From a candidate division LCP-89 bacterium (GTDB taxonomy: Bacteria; Electryoneota; B3-LCP), in assembly GCA_025774555.1 (NCBI GenBank), contig JALGVT010000006.1, positions 62,001-126,000 of the forward strand: DNA of 64,000 nucleotides. The letters run 5' to 3'. The notes under the pieces were generated by a model. It had not been told where the DNA came from and made no database searches. It saw nothing but the letters and a program-made list of their open reading frames with translations. A program made the translations under genes and the position numbers. This document shows, piece after piece, positions 28,123-36,745 of the stretch; positions within the stretch are counted from its first letter, which is position 1, and each line of letters begins with the position of its first letter.

Positions 28123-28152
28123 TTGACAATTAGAGGCAGCGGTGCTTATATT
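28123..28152 (+). promoter_or_regulatory. promoter of the sensor kinase/phosphoesterase pair
   Basis: TTGACA (28123-28128), 18-bp spacer and TATATT (28147-28152). The transcript would start near 28159, 37 nt before the ATG at 28196. Confidence 0.7.
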
Positions 28153-28195
28153 CTAACGATCAACACTACCTACTCCAGGAAATTAATAGTAATTC

Positions 28196-29389
28196 ATGGC
28201 TGCTGATTCTCTAACAATTGATAGGACTGTTCTCGATCTCTTAAGACGGATAGATTTTTTACACGTCTTGAAGATGGAGGATTTAGAATTTCTAAGCACG
28301 CTGGTATTTGAAAAAACCGTTGAGCCGGAGGAAATTGTCTTTAGAAAGGATGATCTCCCGGATGCGTTTTACATTCTTGCCAGCGGCAGCGTGGAGATCA
28401 TTTCGGAATCCTTGGAAGAGCCGGAAGTCATCGCGACTTTAGGGCGCGCCGGTGATTACTTTGGTGAGATTGGGCTGATCGATGATAGTCCGAGACCGGC
28501 AACTGTGAAAGCAGCGGATCAATCCAGATTACTGGTTCTCACACGGGATGATTTTAACAGGCTCAGGGATGAGAATGCGATTGTATTTCACGAAATAAGT
28601 AATGTCCTGGCGCACGGATTAAGACAGAGCGACAGTCGTTATACTGAGACAATATTAAAGAAAAACAGACAGTTAGCAGAAGCAATTAAGAACCTCAAAG
28701 AGGCGCAGGAAGAACTACTTCGGCAGGAGCGGCTATCTCTGGTCGGGAGATTGGCTTCCGGGATTATTCACGATCTTAAAAAGCCGATGACCTGTATCAG
28801 CGGTTATGCGCAATTGTTGGAGGTAAAGGCTGTTAAGGACGACAAGCGCAGGAGATACGCGGAGAAGATCACTCAGGAAGTCCACCGTCTTGTCGATATG
28901 GTCAACGAAATCCTCCAATTCGCCCGCGGCGAACAGAAGATTTCACCGACAAATGTTAATCTTGAAGAATGGCTTAATGACGTTGTAGGGTTGCTTGAAC
29001 GTGATTTTAGAGAATGTAATATCAAGTTCAAGAAAACCATAACCTACAAGGAAGATCTCTTCATTGACTGCGAGAAATTTAAAAGCGTGTTCTTCAACAT
29101 TGCCGGAAATGCTGTTACCGCTATGCCTGACGGCGGAATATTCACATTTAAGTGCTCTCAAAAAGGCGATAAAGTCAAGCTTGACTTCATCGATAACGGT
29201 CTTGGCATGGGAGAAGATGCAAAAGCGCATGTTTTTAAAGATTTTTTTTCGCAGTCGAAAGATGGCACGGGACTGGGAATGGCGATAGTTAAGCGGATTG
29301 TCGAAGCTCACGGAGGAACGATTTCCGTCGAAAGCGAGTTAAGTAGAGGGACTAAATTCACTATCCTTCTGCCTCTGGAAGAGCCATGA
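28196..29389 (+). CDS. cNMP-binding sensor histidine kinase
   Basis: Protein of 397 aa: an N-terminal cyclic-nucleotide-binding (CAP_ED) domain (about 15-140, with GDYFGEIGLIDDSPRPATV as its phosphate-binding cassette), a coiled coil (150-180), HisKA with the phospho-acceptor His in SGIIHDLKKPMT (about 195), and HATPase with NIAGNAVTAMP and GTGLGMAIV. The intact cassette, with GEIGL and the Arg of RPATV, suggests that it binds cAMP or cGMP. No membrane segment is present. It overlaps the next gene by four bases (ATGA), so the two are translationally coupled. A stand-alone receiver protein lies 2 kb downstream at 31470 and is a candidate partner. Confidence 0.9.
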   Translation: MAADSLTIDRTVLDLLRRIDFLHVLKMEDLEFLSTLVFEKTVEPEEIVFRKDDLPDAFYILASGSVEIISESLEEPEVIATLGRAGDYFGEIGLIDDSPRPATVKAADQSRLLVLTRDDFNRLRDENAIVFHEISNVLAHGLRQSDSRYTETILKKNRQLAEAIKNLKEAQEELLRQERLSLVGRLASGIIHDLKKPMTCISGYAQLLEVKAVKDDKRRRYAEKITQEVHRLVDMVNEILQFARGEQKISPTNVNLEEWLNDVVGLLERDFRECNIKFKKTITYKEDLFIDCEKFKSVFFNIAGNAVTAMPDGGIFTFKCSQKGDKVKLDFIDNGLGMGEDAKAHVFKDFFSQSKDGTGLGMAIVKRIVEAHGGTISVESELSRGTKFTILLPLEEP

Positions 29390-31155
29390 CCAAAAGCTGC
29401 CGTTTAATATTCCTCTTTACTCTCACACTCACATTCATCAGCTTCTCAGCAATTACTCATACCGGAAATACCGCACCTAAGTTTAAGGAAAAACTCTACT
29501 CCAATTCCTTTCTCCTTGAAGAACCCACCATAGAAATCTCACCGCAAGGCATTGTTACGGTCATATTCAATACAAAAAAAACCTGCAAAGGCGGTGAAGC
29601 ATTCATTGGCATATTCCCTGATGACCTGGAACTGCGGTATCCGGTTCTCCGCAAGCGGGGAAAAATGGAACTCGTGAATTCCACAACAGTCAAAGTGAAG
29701 TTTCAAATTGCCAAGCTTGAAAATAAAGGCTGTGATATAAACCAACAGCGTCAGAAGCGTCAAGGTGATCTCAGTTTCAGGTGCATTCTTTTCGGGGAAA
29801 AGCAGCACACTTATGACCGCTGTTTCTCTTATGCACGCGACCAACAGGGCAGATACTTTCGCGCTCCTGCGATCTGCGAAGGACCGTTTATAGATTGTGT
29901 AACTGATTCGAGTGCAGTCATATCGTGGGCGTTTGATCAGTTGACAGATAGTTATTTGATTATTCAATCAGATGGATTAACAAAATTAAATCCTGAAGTG
30001 AAGCAGGAATTTGAAGTCCCCGTTTCAGGATTGCGCCCTGCTGCGACTTATCGCTATCGAATACATTGGAGCGAGAGCGATATCCCTTTCCATAGCCGTG
30101 AATTCTCGTTTAATACTGCTCCTGAAATCGGATCCGATGAGGCTTTCAGATTCGCCGTTTTAAGCGATTCAAGGGCGACATACGGAGGCGGAGACAGATC
30201 AGTTGAGGGTGTCAATCAAACGGTAATGAATTCTTTATTGAATCAGACGTATCAGCATAAGGTCTCTTTTATCCTTATGCCCGGTGACTTAGTTTCCGGG
30301 TACGTCAGCGATCCCGCTGAACTGGAGAATGAATTTCGATCGCTGAAGAGGATTATCGCGCCTGTTGGTTCATTGATTCCTATCTATGAAGGAATGGGCA
30401 ACCATGATCTGGCGCTTCGTTTTTTCGAGGGGGATCGCTACCGTGATTTTGTCCCGAGAAGCGGAGAAGAGGCTTCCGAAGTGATTTTTGCGAAGCATTT
30501 CGTCAATCCCGAGAATGGTCCTGAGCCATATCAGTCCGTCTTTCCTCCTTATAAGGAGAATGTCTATTCCTTTGATTGGGGGAACGCTCATATAGTCATG
30601 CTTAATAACAATTACATGGAGAAAGGCGAGAGTGACTCAGTCGCGCACTTGCCCGGTGAGCTGGAAGGTGTGATACGACCTGAGCAGTTGGACTGGCTGG
30701 ATAAAGATTTGCAGAATGCCAGGTCACGCGGATTAAAGCATCTTTTTGTAGCGCTGCATGAACCGGCTTTCCCTAACAGCGCTCACGTTGAAGACGCCAT
30801 GTTCTGGGATGGGGAGAGACCTGAGATTCTGAAGATGCGTGATCGGTTCTGGAAGATTTTATGTAAATATGAGGTTCTGGCTGCATTTTTCGGGCATGAG
30901 CATAATTACAGCAGAGCACTGATAGATTCTACGGTCAATCCGGACTATAACGTCCCAATCTGGCAGATCATCACGGGAGGAGCCGGAGGTCCTTTCTACA
31001 AAGAAGAAACTGACACCCCCTGGTCGCATACTGTTAAGAAGTTTTATCCGTTGACGCATCTCTGTCTGCTCGAAGTTGAAGGCGACAAAGTAACACTCAC
31101 GGTAAAATCCGGCGAAGGATTTGAGATTGAACGGGTGATTCTCAATGAACATTGA
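29386..31155 (+). CDS. secreted metallophosphoesterase with Fn3-like domain
   Basis: Protein of 589 aa with a signal peptide (about 1-28), an N-terminal purple-acid-phosphatase-like beta domain (about 80-235), and a calcineurin-like phosphoesterase domain (about 245-580). Metal motifs are LMPGDLVSG, GNHD, HEPAFP and FFGHEHNYS. The first motif reads LSDSRA, with Arg where the classical DxH has His. ATG 29386 overlaps the kinase stop. Substrates of this family range from phosphomonoesters to nucleotides, and none can be chosen here. Coupling with a cNMP-sensing kinase raises the idea of phosphate or nucleotide scavenging, which is inference. Confidence 0.86.
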   Translation: MTKSCRLIFLFTLTLTFISFSAITHTGNTAPKFKEKLYSNSFLLEEPTIEISPQGIVTVIFNTKKTCKGGEAFIGIFPDDLELRYPVLRKRGKMELVNSTTVKVKFQIAKLENKGCDINQQRQKRQGDLSFRCILFGEKQHTYDRCFSYARDQQGRYFRAPAICEGPFIDCVTDSSAVISWAFDQLTDSYLIIQSDGLTKLNPEVKQEFEVPVSGLRPAATYRYRIHWSESDIPFHSREFSFNTAPEIGSDEAFRFAVLSDSRATYGGGDRSVEGVNQTVMNSLLNQTYQHKVSFILMPGDLVSGYVSDPAELENEFRSLKRIIAPVGSLIPIYEGMGNHDLALRFFEGDRYRDFVPRSGEEASEVIFAKHFVNPENGPEPYQSVFPPYKENVYSFDWGNAHIVMLNNNYMEKGESDSVAHLPGELEGVIRPEQLDWLDKDLQNARSRGLKHLFVALHEPAFPNSAHVEDAMFWDGERPEILKMRDRFWKILCKYEVLAAFFGHEHNYSRALIDSTVNPDYNVPIWQIITGGAGGPFYKEETDTPWSHTVKKFYPLTHLCLLEVEGDKVTLTVKSGEGFEIERVILNEH

Positions 31156-31213
31156 AATTGTATATCCGGCAGAAACCACTAATCCACTCGATGAACAATT
31201 ACATAAAAATAGC

Positions 31214-31242
31214 TTGAAATCGAGATTAATAAATGTTATATT
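31214..31242 (+). promoter_or_regulatory. promoter of tRNA-Glu
   Basis: TTGAAA (31214-31219), 17-bp spacer, TATATT (31237-31242), 21 bp before the tRNA. Confidence 0.75.
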
Positions 31243-31263
31243 TCTTGGACCGTTAATTTCAAC

Positions 31264-31335
31264 GGCCCCTTCGTCTAGTGGTTAGGACTCAGGGTTTTCG
31301 ACCCTGCAACAGGGGTTCAAGTCCCCTAGGGGTCA
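31264..31335 (+). tRNA. tRNA-Glu (anticodon TTC)
   Basis: A 72-nt cloverleaf: acceptor GGCCCCT paired with AGGGGTC, D-arm with TAGTGGTTA, anticodon stem CAGGG/CCCTG around the loop TTTTCGA (anticodon TTC), T-arm with GGTTCAA. No CCA is encoded. The promoter is at 31214-31242. Confidence 0.97.
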
Positions 31336-31469
31336 CAATTCTTTCTCAGCGACACGAATTGATTTAATTCTGCGGATCAGGTGTCCGCAGGTTCAATATA
31401 TCGGCGAACCATCATATTATTATTTCATGATGTGATAGGGTCATTATAACTATTATAGGGGGTGTAGTA

Positions 31470-31841
31470 ATGAGCCGTAAAGTTCTTGTTGTCGATGACG
31501 ACAACACTATCCGCGTGTTGATGCAGGATTATTTAGGTAATCTCGATTTTGAGATATACCATGCTTCTGACGGGAAGATAGGGTGGGATCTATTTCAAAA
31601 GCATAAGCCTGATCTGGTAATCACCGATATATTTATGCCGCAGATGACAGGAGTGGAGCTTTTAGAGGCGGTTAAATCGAGCGATCACCCTGTTCCGGTC
31701 GTGCTGATCAGCGGCGTTTCACTGTCTGATGCCGAGATTCAGATGCAGCGTGAAAGAGCGGACGGTTTCCTTGAGAAGCCGTATATGTTCTGGCAGATGA
31801 AAGACCTCATAAGCAAGCTGCTCCCTGACGCTTTGCCCTGA
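31470..31841 (+). CDS. single-domain response regulator
   Basis: CheY-like receiver of 123 aa with no output domain. VVDDD near 7-11 is the acidic pocket, the phospho-acceptor Asp is in LVITDIF, and LISG and EKPY are the Thr/Ser and Lys positions. ATG 31470 follows GGGGG. An intrinsic terminator follows (31871-31900). It could serve the cNMP-binding kinase at 28196 or the large PAS kinase; neither has its own receiver. Confidence 0.93.
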   Translation: MSRKVLVVDDDNTIRVLMQDYLGNLDFEIYHASDGKIGWDLFQKHKPDLVITDIFMPQMTGVELLEAVKSSDHPVPVVLISGVSLSDAEIQMQRERADGFLEKPYMFWQMKDLISKLLPDALP

Positions 31842-31870
31842 TAGCAGAAAAAGACTAATCTGATCATAGA

Positions 31871-31900
31871 AAATGGCTGCCGCGGCAGCCATTTCTTGCT
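31871..31900 (+). terminator. intrinsic terminator after the response regulator
   Basis: AAATGGCTGCCG / CGGCAGCCATTT is a perfect 12-bp stem, followed by a pyrimidine-rich CTTGCTTTT. Confidence 0.8.
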
Positions 31901-31927
31901 TTTATGAATTAAAAAAAATTATAAGAC

Positions 31928-31956
31928 TTGACAATAGCAGCGAAGTTCGTTATATT
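31928..31956 (+). promoter_or_regulatory. promoter of the secreted beta-propeller gene
   Basis: Perfect TTGACA (31928-31933), 17-bp spacer and TATATT (31951-31956). Transcription from about 31963 requires the downstream ATG at 31982 as start and rules out the earlier in-frame TTG. Confidence 0.8.
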
Positions 31957-31981
31957 GAAACATGTTTTTAGGGATGCTGCT

Positions 31982-33883
31982 ATGAATTTCCGATATTTAT
32001 TGCTTATTCTTGTATTCTGCTCCTTTGCCCAAGCTGAAACCTACCTTTCACCTCTCGACTTCGGCTTGTCCCTGATGGAACACGGGATGGTCGATTACTG
32101 CAACACGCCAGACAATATCCAATGCGGCAACTACAACAGCGACTGCTATCCAGATATTGCTCGTTTTAACGGCAATAAGCTGGAGATTTTCCTCTTCATG
32201 GGAAAAGGCTATACGCCTGAACCGCAGCAATCCCGCATCTTCATGCAACCAATAAAATCTCTCACTTTCGATGACAATATCTGGGATAGCATTGATAATT
32301 TAGTGGTGACCTTTGAGGATAACTCTGAGAAAACATTCTGCCATAATGGTGGATGTCTGGACCTGAGCGGCACACCTAAAAGCCAGTCAAAACCCGAAAT
32401 CCCCCGCCGCGTAAGCGAAGCGGATTTCGAGATAGTTTGGGAGAGCGAACCGCGACCCTATGGGATGGATCGTTGCGCAGTTGGTGATTTGGATAATGAT
32501 GGGATTAATGAACTGGTGACTTGGTGGAAAGAGGAATATTATAGCCTTGATGCCTGGATTCTCATTTATAAGAGTATCGGAGATGATGAATATGAACTTT
32601 TCATGGAAGAACCCTTCTACACTATTGAAGCACCCCATCCTATTCTCTCCCAATTATTGATTACTGACCTTGATCAGAATGGACAAAAAGAGCTCATTTA
32701 CACAAGAGAATACACCTATATCTGGGAGTTCTCAGCGCCGGGCGAATATATTCCCTGGAATTGCAGTATTCATTTCTCTCGCGCCGTAGTCGATGTAGAG
32801 GTATGTGATGTGGACCAGGACAACATTCTAGAACTGGCTTTTGTCACTTCGAATTACGAATTGACTCCCCCCACCATGTACCAAGTTGAAGAATTTTCAA
32901 ATAAAAGTCCCTACCCCTGGCACTCCTATGGTTTTACCCCTATATGGTCAACTTGGCAGGATTGGGTAGATAATCGTTTAGCCGTAGGCGATTTTGATAA
33001 TGATGGGGCGGTTGATATTGTATCAGGGAATTTTGGCTCTGTTGGGAGTTATGATCCAATAGATATTCAGTTTTTCCGCTATGACAGCGCAGGACCACCA
33101 TATTTTCAACAGCAATGGCTGCATACGGGACTCCCCTTATCCTGCGCCACACCGGTTATCGCAGATATGGATATGGTTATTGATGGAGAAAATGAGCTCT
33201 TCGCCGCTGGACTATTCCCCAATGGCGGGTCAGCATTTATCTGGGAATCCACAGGGTTTGGCACTGGTTATGCTTCCTGGCAGGATACCACCAATTTAAT
33301 TTACGGTCCTCATGAATCAGTATTAGGGATTATTGATGATACTCCTTCTATAATGACAACAGTTATTTATTTCCAAAATCAGAATAATACACTGCTTCGT
33401 CTGTTTGGATTAGAAAATTCTCATTATCGATGTCTATGGCGAAGCGCTTCATTAGATAGCGTGGCATATTACAATTCTCTGTTTATAGATATTGATCAAG
33501 ATGGCAAAGACAACTTTATAACTGGCTCATGGGTGTACGATTTCATGACTCCTAATAAAATTTTCGACTGGGAGCAAACGTCATCGGGAGTATTTATAAA
33601 TCCGGGTTATACCAAAGTTCATTCCTTCACACTTCACCGAAACTATCCCAATCCTTTTAATAGTTCGACGGTCATTCCGTTTGAATTATCCAAGCCTTCT
33701 GATATTCGATTATCCATTTACGATATTTACGGGAGAATAGTCCATGAACACAGGGAAAATAACTTAGCGCCCGGGCATTATTCGGTCGATTGGCGAGCTT
33801 CAGACTTATCGTCCGGTATATATATTATTAAACTGATAGCAAAGGGTGAAAAGCAGATCATAAAGGGGGTGTTGATGAAATGA
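31982..33883 (+). CDS. secreted FG-GAP/VCBS-like type IX cargo protein
   Basis: Protein of 633 aa with a signal peptide (MNFRYLLLILVFCSFAQA). The body carries calcium-binding-type repeats typical of FG-GAP/VCBS propellers: GDLDNDGINELV, TDLDQNGQKELI, CDVDQDNILELAF, GDFDNDGAVDIVS, and IDIDQDGKDNFI. The C-terminus is a type-A sorting domain (YPNPFNSSTVIPFELS, YDIYGRIV, SSGIYIIKLIA, ending KGVLMK). AGGGA lies nine bases before the ATG. Such proteins are usually surface or extracellular binding proteins; the ligand is unknown. Confidence 0.88.
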   Translation: MNFRYLLLILVFCSFAQAETYLSPLDFGLSLMEHGMVDYCNTPDNIQCGNYNSDCYPDIARFNGNKLEIFLFMGKGYTPEPQQSRIFMQPIKSLTFDDNIWDSIDNLVVTFEDNSEKTFCHNGGCLDLSGTPKSQSKPEIPRRVSEADFEIVWESEPRPYGMDRCAVGDLDNDGINELVTWWKEEYYSLDAWILIYKSIGDDEYELFMEEPFYTIEAPHPILSQLLITDLDQNGQKELIYTREYTYIWEFSAPGEYIPWNCSIHFSRAVVDVEVCDVDQDNILELAFVTSNYELTPPTMYQVEEFSNKSPYPWHSYGFTPIWSTWQDWVDNRLAVGDFDNDGAVDIVSGNFGSVGSYDPIDIQFFRYDSAGPPYFQQQWLHTGLPLSCATPVIADMDMVIDGENELFAAGLFPNGGSAFIWESTGFGTGYASWQDTTNLIYGPHESVLGIIDDTPSIMTTVIYFQNQNNTLLRLFGLENSHYRCLWRSASLDSVAYYNSLFIDIDQDGKDNFITGSWVYDFMTPNKIFDWEQTSSGVFINPGYTKVHSFTLHRNYPNPFNSSTVIPFELSKPSDIRLSIYDIYGRIVHEHRENNLAPGHYSVDWRASDLSSGIYIIKLIAKGEKQIIKGVLMK

Positions 33884-33923
33884 CACACAGAGTGTGTCAT
33901 CCCCCGACTTGTCGGGGGATCCA
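33881..33923. repeat. two hairpins right after the propeller gene
   Basis: TGACACAC-AGA-GTGTGTCA (33881-33899) includes the stop codon of the preceding gene, and CCCCCGAC-TT-GTCGGGGG (33901-33918) follows at once and runs into GATCCAG, as in the repeat at 24786. Neither has a clear T-run. Confidence 0.65.
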
Positions 33924-34135
33924 GAAAATGTCGGCGTCGGGGACGACCACCGACTACGGAGATGTAGGTGCATGGCGGTGCGCCCTTTTTTTGCCCCTTT
34001 CTTTTTCAAGGGGGGAGTAAGGGGGGATCTGTTTTTAAGGAATCTGGTGGACTGCTCCGAAGGAGTGCCTTCGGCACGCTTCGGCTTCGCCTGCACTTAG
34101 TCTACCCTACATTTACTGGGAAAAATGCAACGATC

Positions 34136-34258
34136 ATGAAGATATTCATACAGACCCTGATAGCGACTGCACTGCTGGTGTGTGGCCGGGACAGCTTCAC
34201 CCGAAGGGTGCCGACGCACAGTCGGGATGTCCCGGATGATTACGTGGTTCGCACATAA
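34136..34258 (+). pseudogene. short ORF starting with a signal peptide, probable gene remnant
   Basis: ATG 34136 opens a 40-codon frame that begins with a good signal peptide (MKIFIQTLIATALLVCG). It then turns into sequence encoded by the structured repeat at 34186-34235 and ends in TAA. A signal peptide joined to repeat DNA suggests the 5' end of a secreted-protein gene cut by repeat insertion. The frame could also be fortuitous. No ribosome-binding site is clear. Confidence 0.35.
34186..34235. repeat. 50-bp element able to fold as a three-way junction
   Basis: Outer arms CCGGGACA (34186-34193) and TGTCCCGG (34228-34235) enclose two hairpins, CACCC-GAA-GGGTG (34198-34210) and CCGAC-GCACA-GTCGG (34211-34225). 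All stems are perfect. A structured small mobile repeat is the simplest reading. Confidence 0.6.
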
Positions 34259-34383
34259 CAAATAACCAACAAATCTCTTGATTTCCAATTTGTATTGTTG
34301 TATATTGTATATAGCAACCCTTAATATACACCAAATCAAATCCGCGCAATCCATTTAAATCCGCGTCATCCGTGATCTTTTTT

Positions 34384-34411
34384 ACCAGCAACCAGCAACC
34401 AGCAACCAGCA
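34384..34411. repeat. 7-bp tandem repeat, four copies
   Basis: ACCAGCA is repeated four times without change, followed by AC. It is intergenic microsatellite-like DNA. Confidence 0.85.
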
Positions 34412-34423
34412 ACTAAATATTTC

Positions 34424-34464
34424 TTGACAACCGACAAATTTGTCAACCCCGACAAAAATGTCGG
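34424..34464. promoter_or_regulatory. two palindromes with the core GACAA, possible operator or repeat
   Basis: TTGACAA/TTGTCAA (34424-34446) and CCGACA-AAAA-TGTCGG (34449-34464) lie side by side. Related half-sites (CGACAAA, TGTCG) recur to about 34613. No divergent gene begins nearby, so the operator reading is weak. Confidence 0.3.
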
Positions 34465-34630
34465 ACACCTTAATTCGTATAATAACAATTAAATAACAAT
34501 GAAAAACGACAAATATGGCGAAAATACAAATCCCCCGCACGAACCTGTCGAAATCTGTCGCTTTTGTGCGGGGCAGGTTTAAAAATCAAACATCATCTCC
34601 GTCGAATTTGTCACCCGCCCAGAGTGTAAA

Positions 34631-34768
34631 AAAAGGAGCTGTCCAAAAAGTCCATTTATTGTCACGCGAACGAAGTGTGGCGATCTTATGGTTTTGTAAA
34701 ACAGGAGATTGCCACGTCTCTACGTTCCTCGCAATGACTCAATATTCCTCTTTTGGGACAGCCCCTTT
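34631..34768. mobile_element. MITE-like element, copy A (type 1 core)
   Basis: About 138 bp with imperfect terminal inverted repeats, AAAAGGAGCTGTCCAAAAAG at the left and CTTTTGGGACAGCCCCTTT at the right, enclosing a second inverted pair: GCGAACGAAGTGTGGCGATC on the left, GATTGCCACGTCTCTACGTT and CGCAATGAC on the right. Copy C at 49864-50004 has the same ends and core. It lies just past the hslU stop codon and encodes nothing. Confidence 0.8.
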
Positions 34769-34794
34769 ATTTATACTAACATAATCTTATTGCG

Positions 34795-36180
34795 TTACAG
34801 TATGTACCTCGATAGATCCTCATCGTCGAGAATGCTGTCGAGGCTCTTTTTTACGTCACTTCTCTTTATGGAAACCTCTTTAATACCCCGTTTGGGCAGC
34901 ATGAAAAGAAGCTCTTCCAAGAGTGTCGTCATGACCGTGTGAAGTCGGCGGGCTCCTATGTTTTCCATATTGCGGTTCACTTTATCTGCGATGGCGGCTA
35001 TCTCCTTAATCGCATCTTTTGTGAAGGTGAGTTTTACGCCTTCCGCTTTCAGCAGTTCGGTGTACTGTTTTGCCAGCGCGTTGCGCGGTTCGGTCAGGAT
35101 ACGCACGAATTCCCTGGCGCTCAGTGAGTCAAGTTCCACGCGAATTGGGAATCGTCCCTGCAATTCGGGAATCAAATCCGACGGTTTGCTCGCATGGAAA
35201 GCTCCTGCGGCGACAAAGAGGATATGATCCGTTTTTACGATGCCGTATTTCGTAACGACGCTGGTGCCCTCGATCACCGGCAGGATGTCTCGCTGCACAC
35301 CCTCGCGGCTGACTTCAGGACCGCTGCCGCCATTCCCTACTATCTTATCGATTTCATCGACGAATATAATTCCCAGATTCTCAGTGCGGTCAACTGCTTC
35401 CATGATTACCTTGTCCATGTCGATCAGCTTGGTAATTTCATCCTGCATGAGAATTTTTCGAGCTTCAGCAATGGTCGTTTTACGCTTTTTTTGCTTCTTG
35501 GGAACGATGCCTCCAAAGATGTCCTGGATATTCAAACCCATCTCTTCCATGCCGACCGGGCTGAATATCTGCATCATGCTGAAGCGATCTTCCGATACGT
35601 CCAATTCTATCATCTTCTCTTCGAGCAGTCCTTCTTCCAGCTTCGAGCGCATTTTATCACGTGTTCTCTCACGTTTTTCACGGAGCTGCTTTCTGGCGTG
35701 AACTACAGCCGGAACGTTATCCGTTGGTGTTATATCATCATCCGGTTCGATTTCAGGGAGGGGCAGGAGCAGATCTATTATTTTTTCAGTCACTGCCGCT
35801 TTAGCTTGCGGCTGTACCGCGATGGCGGCATCCGCTTTCGCTTTGGATACAGCGATATCGACGAGATCCCTGACCATGGATTCAACGTCTCTGCCGACAT
35901 AACCTACTTCAGTAAATTTCGACGCTTCGATCTTTAAGAAAGGAGCATTTGCCAGACCGGCTAATCTGCGTGCGATTTCCGTTTTACCCACGCCAGTGGG
36001 ACCGATCATAATGATGTTGTTCGGCAGGATTTCATCCCGCAACTCTCCCTCCACCTGCTGACGCCGCCAGCGGTTTCTCAGAGCAATAGCAACGCACCGT
36101 TTGGCATTGCTCTGTCCAATAATATATTTATCCAGCTCTTTAACGATTTCTTTTGGCTTTAACGCTTCATTGTCTTTCAA
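34795..36180 (-). CDS. hslU: ATP-dependent protease ATPase subunit HslU
   Basis: AAA+ unfoldase of the HslUV proteasome-like protease, 461 aa. Walker A is GPTGVGKTEIARRLAG near 59-74, followed by the pore loop GYVGRDV. An I-domain of about 110 residues is inserted (roughly 110-225). Walker B is IIFVDEIDKI, then sensor motifs RFPIRVEL and GARRLHTV. The C-terminus SRYIL is the HslV-docking tail. It begins one base after hslV, in the dnaG-hslV-hslU series. Confidence 0.97.
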   Translation of the reverse strand: MKDNEALKPKEIVKELDKYIIGQSNAKRCVAIALRNRWRRQQVEGELRDEILPNNIIMIGPTGVGKTEIARRLAGLANAPFLKIEASKFTEVGYVGRDVESMVRDLVDIAVSKAKADAAIAVQPQAKAAVTEKIIDLLLPLPEIEPDDDITPTDNVPAVVHARKQLREKRERTRDKMRSKLEEGLLEEKMIELDVSEDRFSMMQIFSPVGMEEMGLNIQDIFGGIVPKKQKKRKTTIAEARKILMQDEITKLIDMDKVIMEAVDRTENLGIIFVDEIDKIVGNGGSGPEVSREGVQRDILPVIEGTSVVTKYGIVKTDHILFVAAGAFHASKPSDLIPELQGRFPIRVELDSLSAREFVRILTEPRNALAKQYTELLKAEGVKLTFTKDAIKEIAAIADKVNRNMENIGARRLHTVMTTLLEELLFMLPKRGIKEVSIKRSDVKKSLDSILDDEDLSRYIL

Positions 36181-36181
36181 T

Positions 36182-36721
36182 TTATAGCTCCTCGACCGTG
36201 ATTTGGTCGTTGGTGTAAATGCAAATAGTGGAAGCGATTAGCAGCGCTTCTCTGGCAATCTCAATCGCCGACATCCTGGTATGCTTGATGAGGGATCGCG
36301 CGGCGCCCAGAGCTTCCGGCGCGCCGGAACCGATAGCTAAAATGCCGTCATCCGGTTCGACAACTTCGCCAGTACCGCTGATCATCAGAATTGTCTTTTT
36401 GCTTACCACGGCTAAGACTGCTTCAAGGTTGCGGAGATATTTATCAGTGCGCCACTCTTTCGCCAGTTCAACGGCGGCGCGCCGCAGGTCGTCGGGATGC
36501 GCCTCCAAATGTCCTTCGAATCTCTCGAAGAGCGCCAGCGCGTCCGCAACGGCGCCGGCGAAACCAGCTAGGACTTTCCCCTCCCCGAGACGCCTGATCT
36601 TCCTACCGGTATGTTTCAATATCACCTCGCCGTAGGTCAATTGACCGTCGCCGGCGATGGCGGCTTTTCCCTTGTGGCGGATAGCCAGTATTGTTGTGCT
36701 TCGGAACTCTGGATTTTTCAT
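36182..36721 (-). CDS. hslV: ATP-dependent protease peptidase subunit HslV
   Basis: Proteasome-beta-like threonine protease, 179 aa, forming the core of HslUV. The catalytic Thr is in [12 protein letters not shown]. It is preceded by an eight-residue leader (MKNPEFRS) that must be removed to expose it; many HslV proteins have only Met before [10 protein letters not shown], Lys/Asp positions near 26-40 and SGTGEV are conserved. The gene is 24 bp downstream of dnaG. Confidence 0.96.
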   Translation of the reverse strand: MKNPEFRSTTILAIRHKGKAAIAGDGQLTYGEVILKHTGRKIRRLGEGKVLAGFAGAVADALALFERFEGHLEAHPDDLRRAAVELAKEWRTDKYLRNLEAVLAVVSKKTILMISGTGEVVEPDDGILAIGSGAPEALGAARSLIKHTRMSAIEIAREALLIASTICIYTNDQITVEEL

Positions 36722-36745
36722 TTTTTCTCTCCCGGCAGCCGGGCG

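Noticed and set aside
35194..35937. A 247-codon open frame on the plus strand inside hslU
   Set aside because: It is a shadow of the highly conserved hslU frame and has no independent support.
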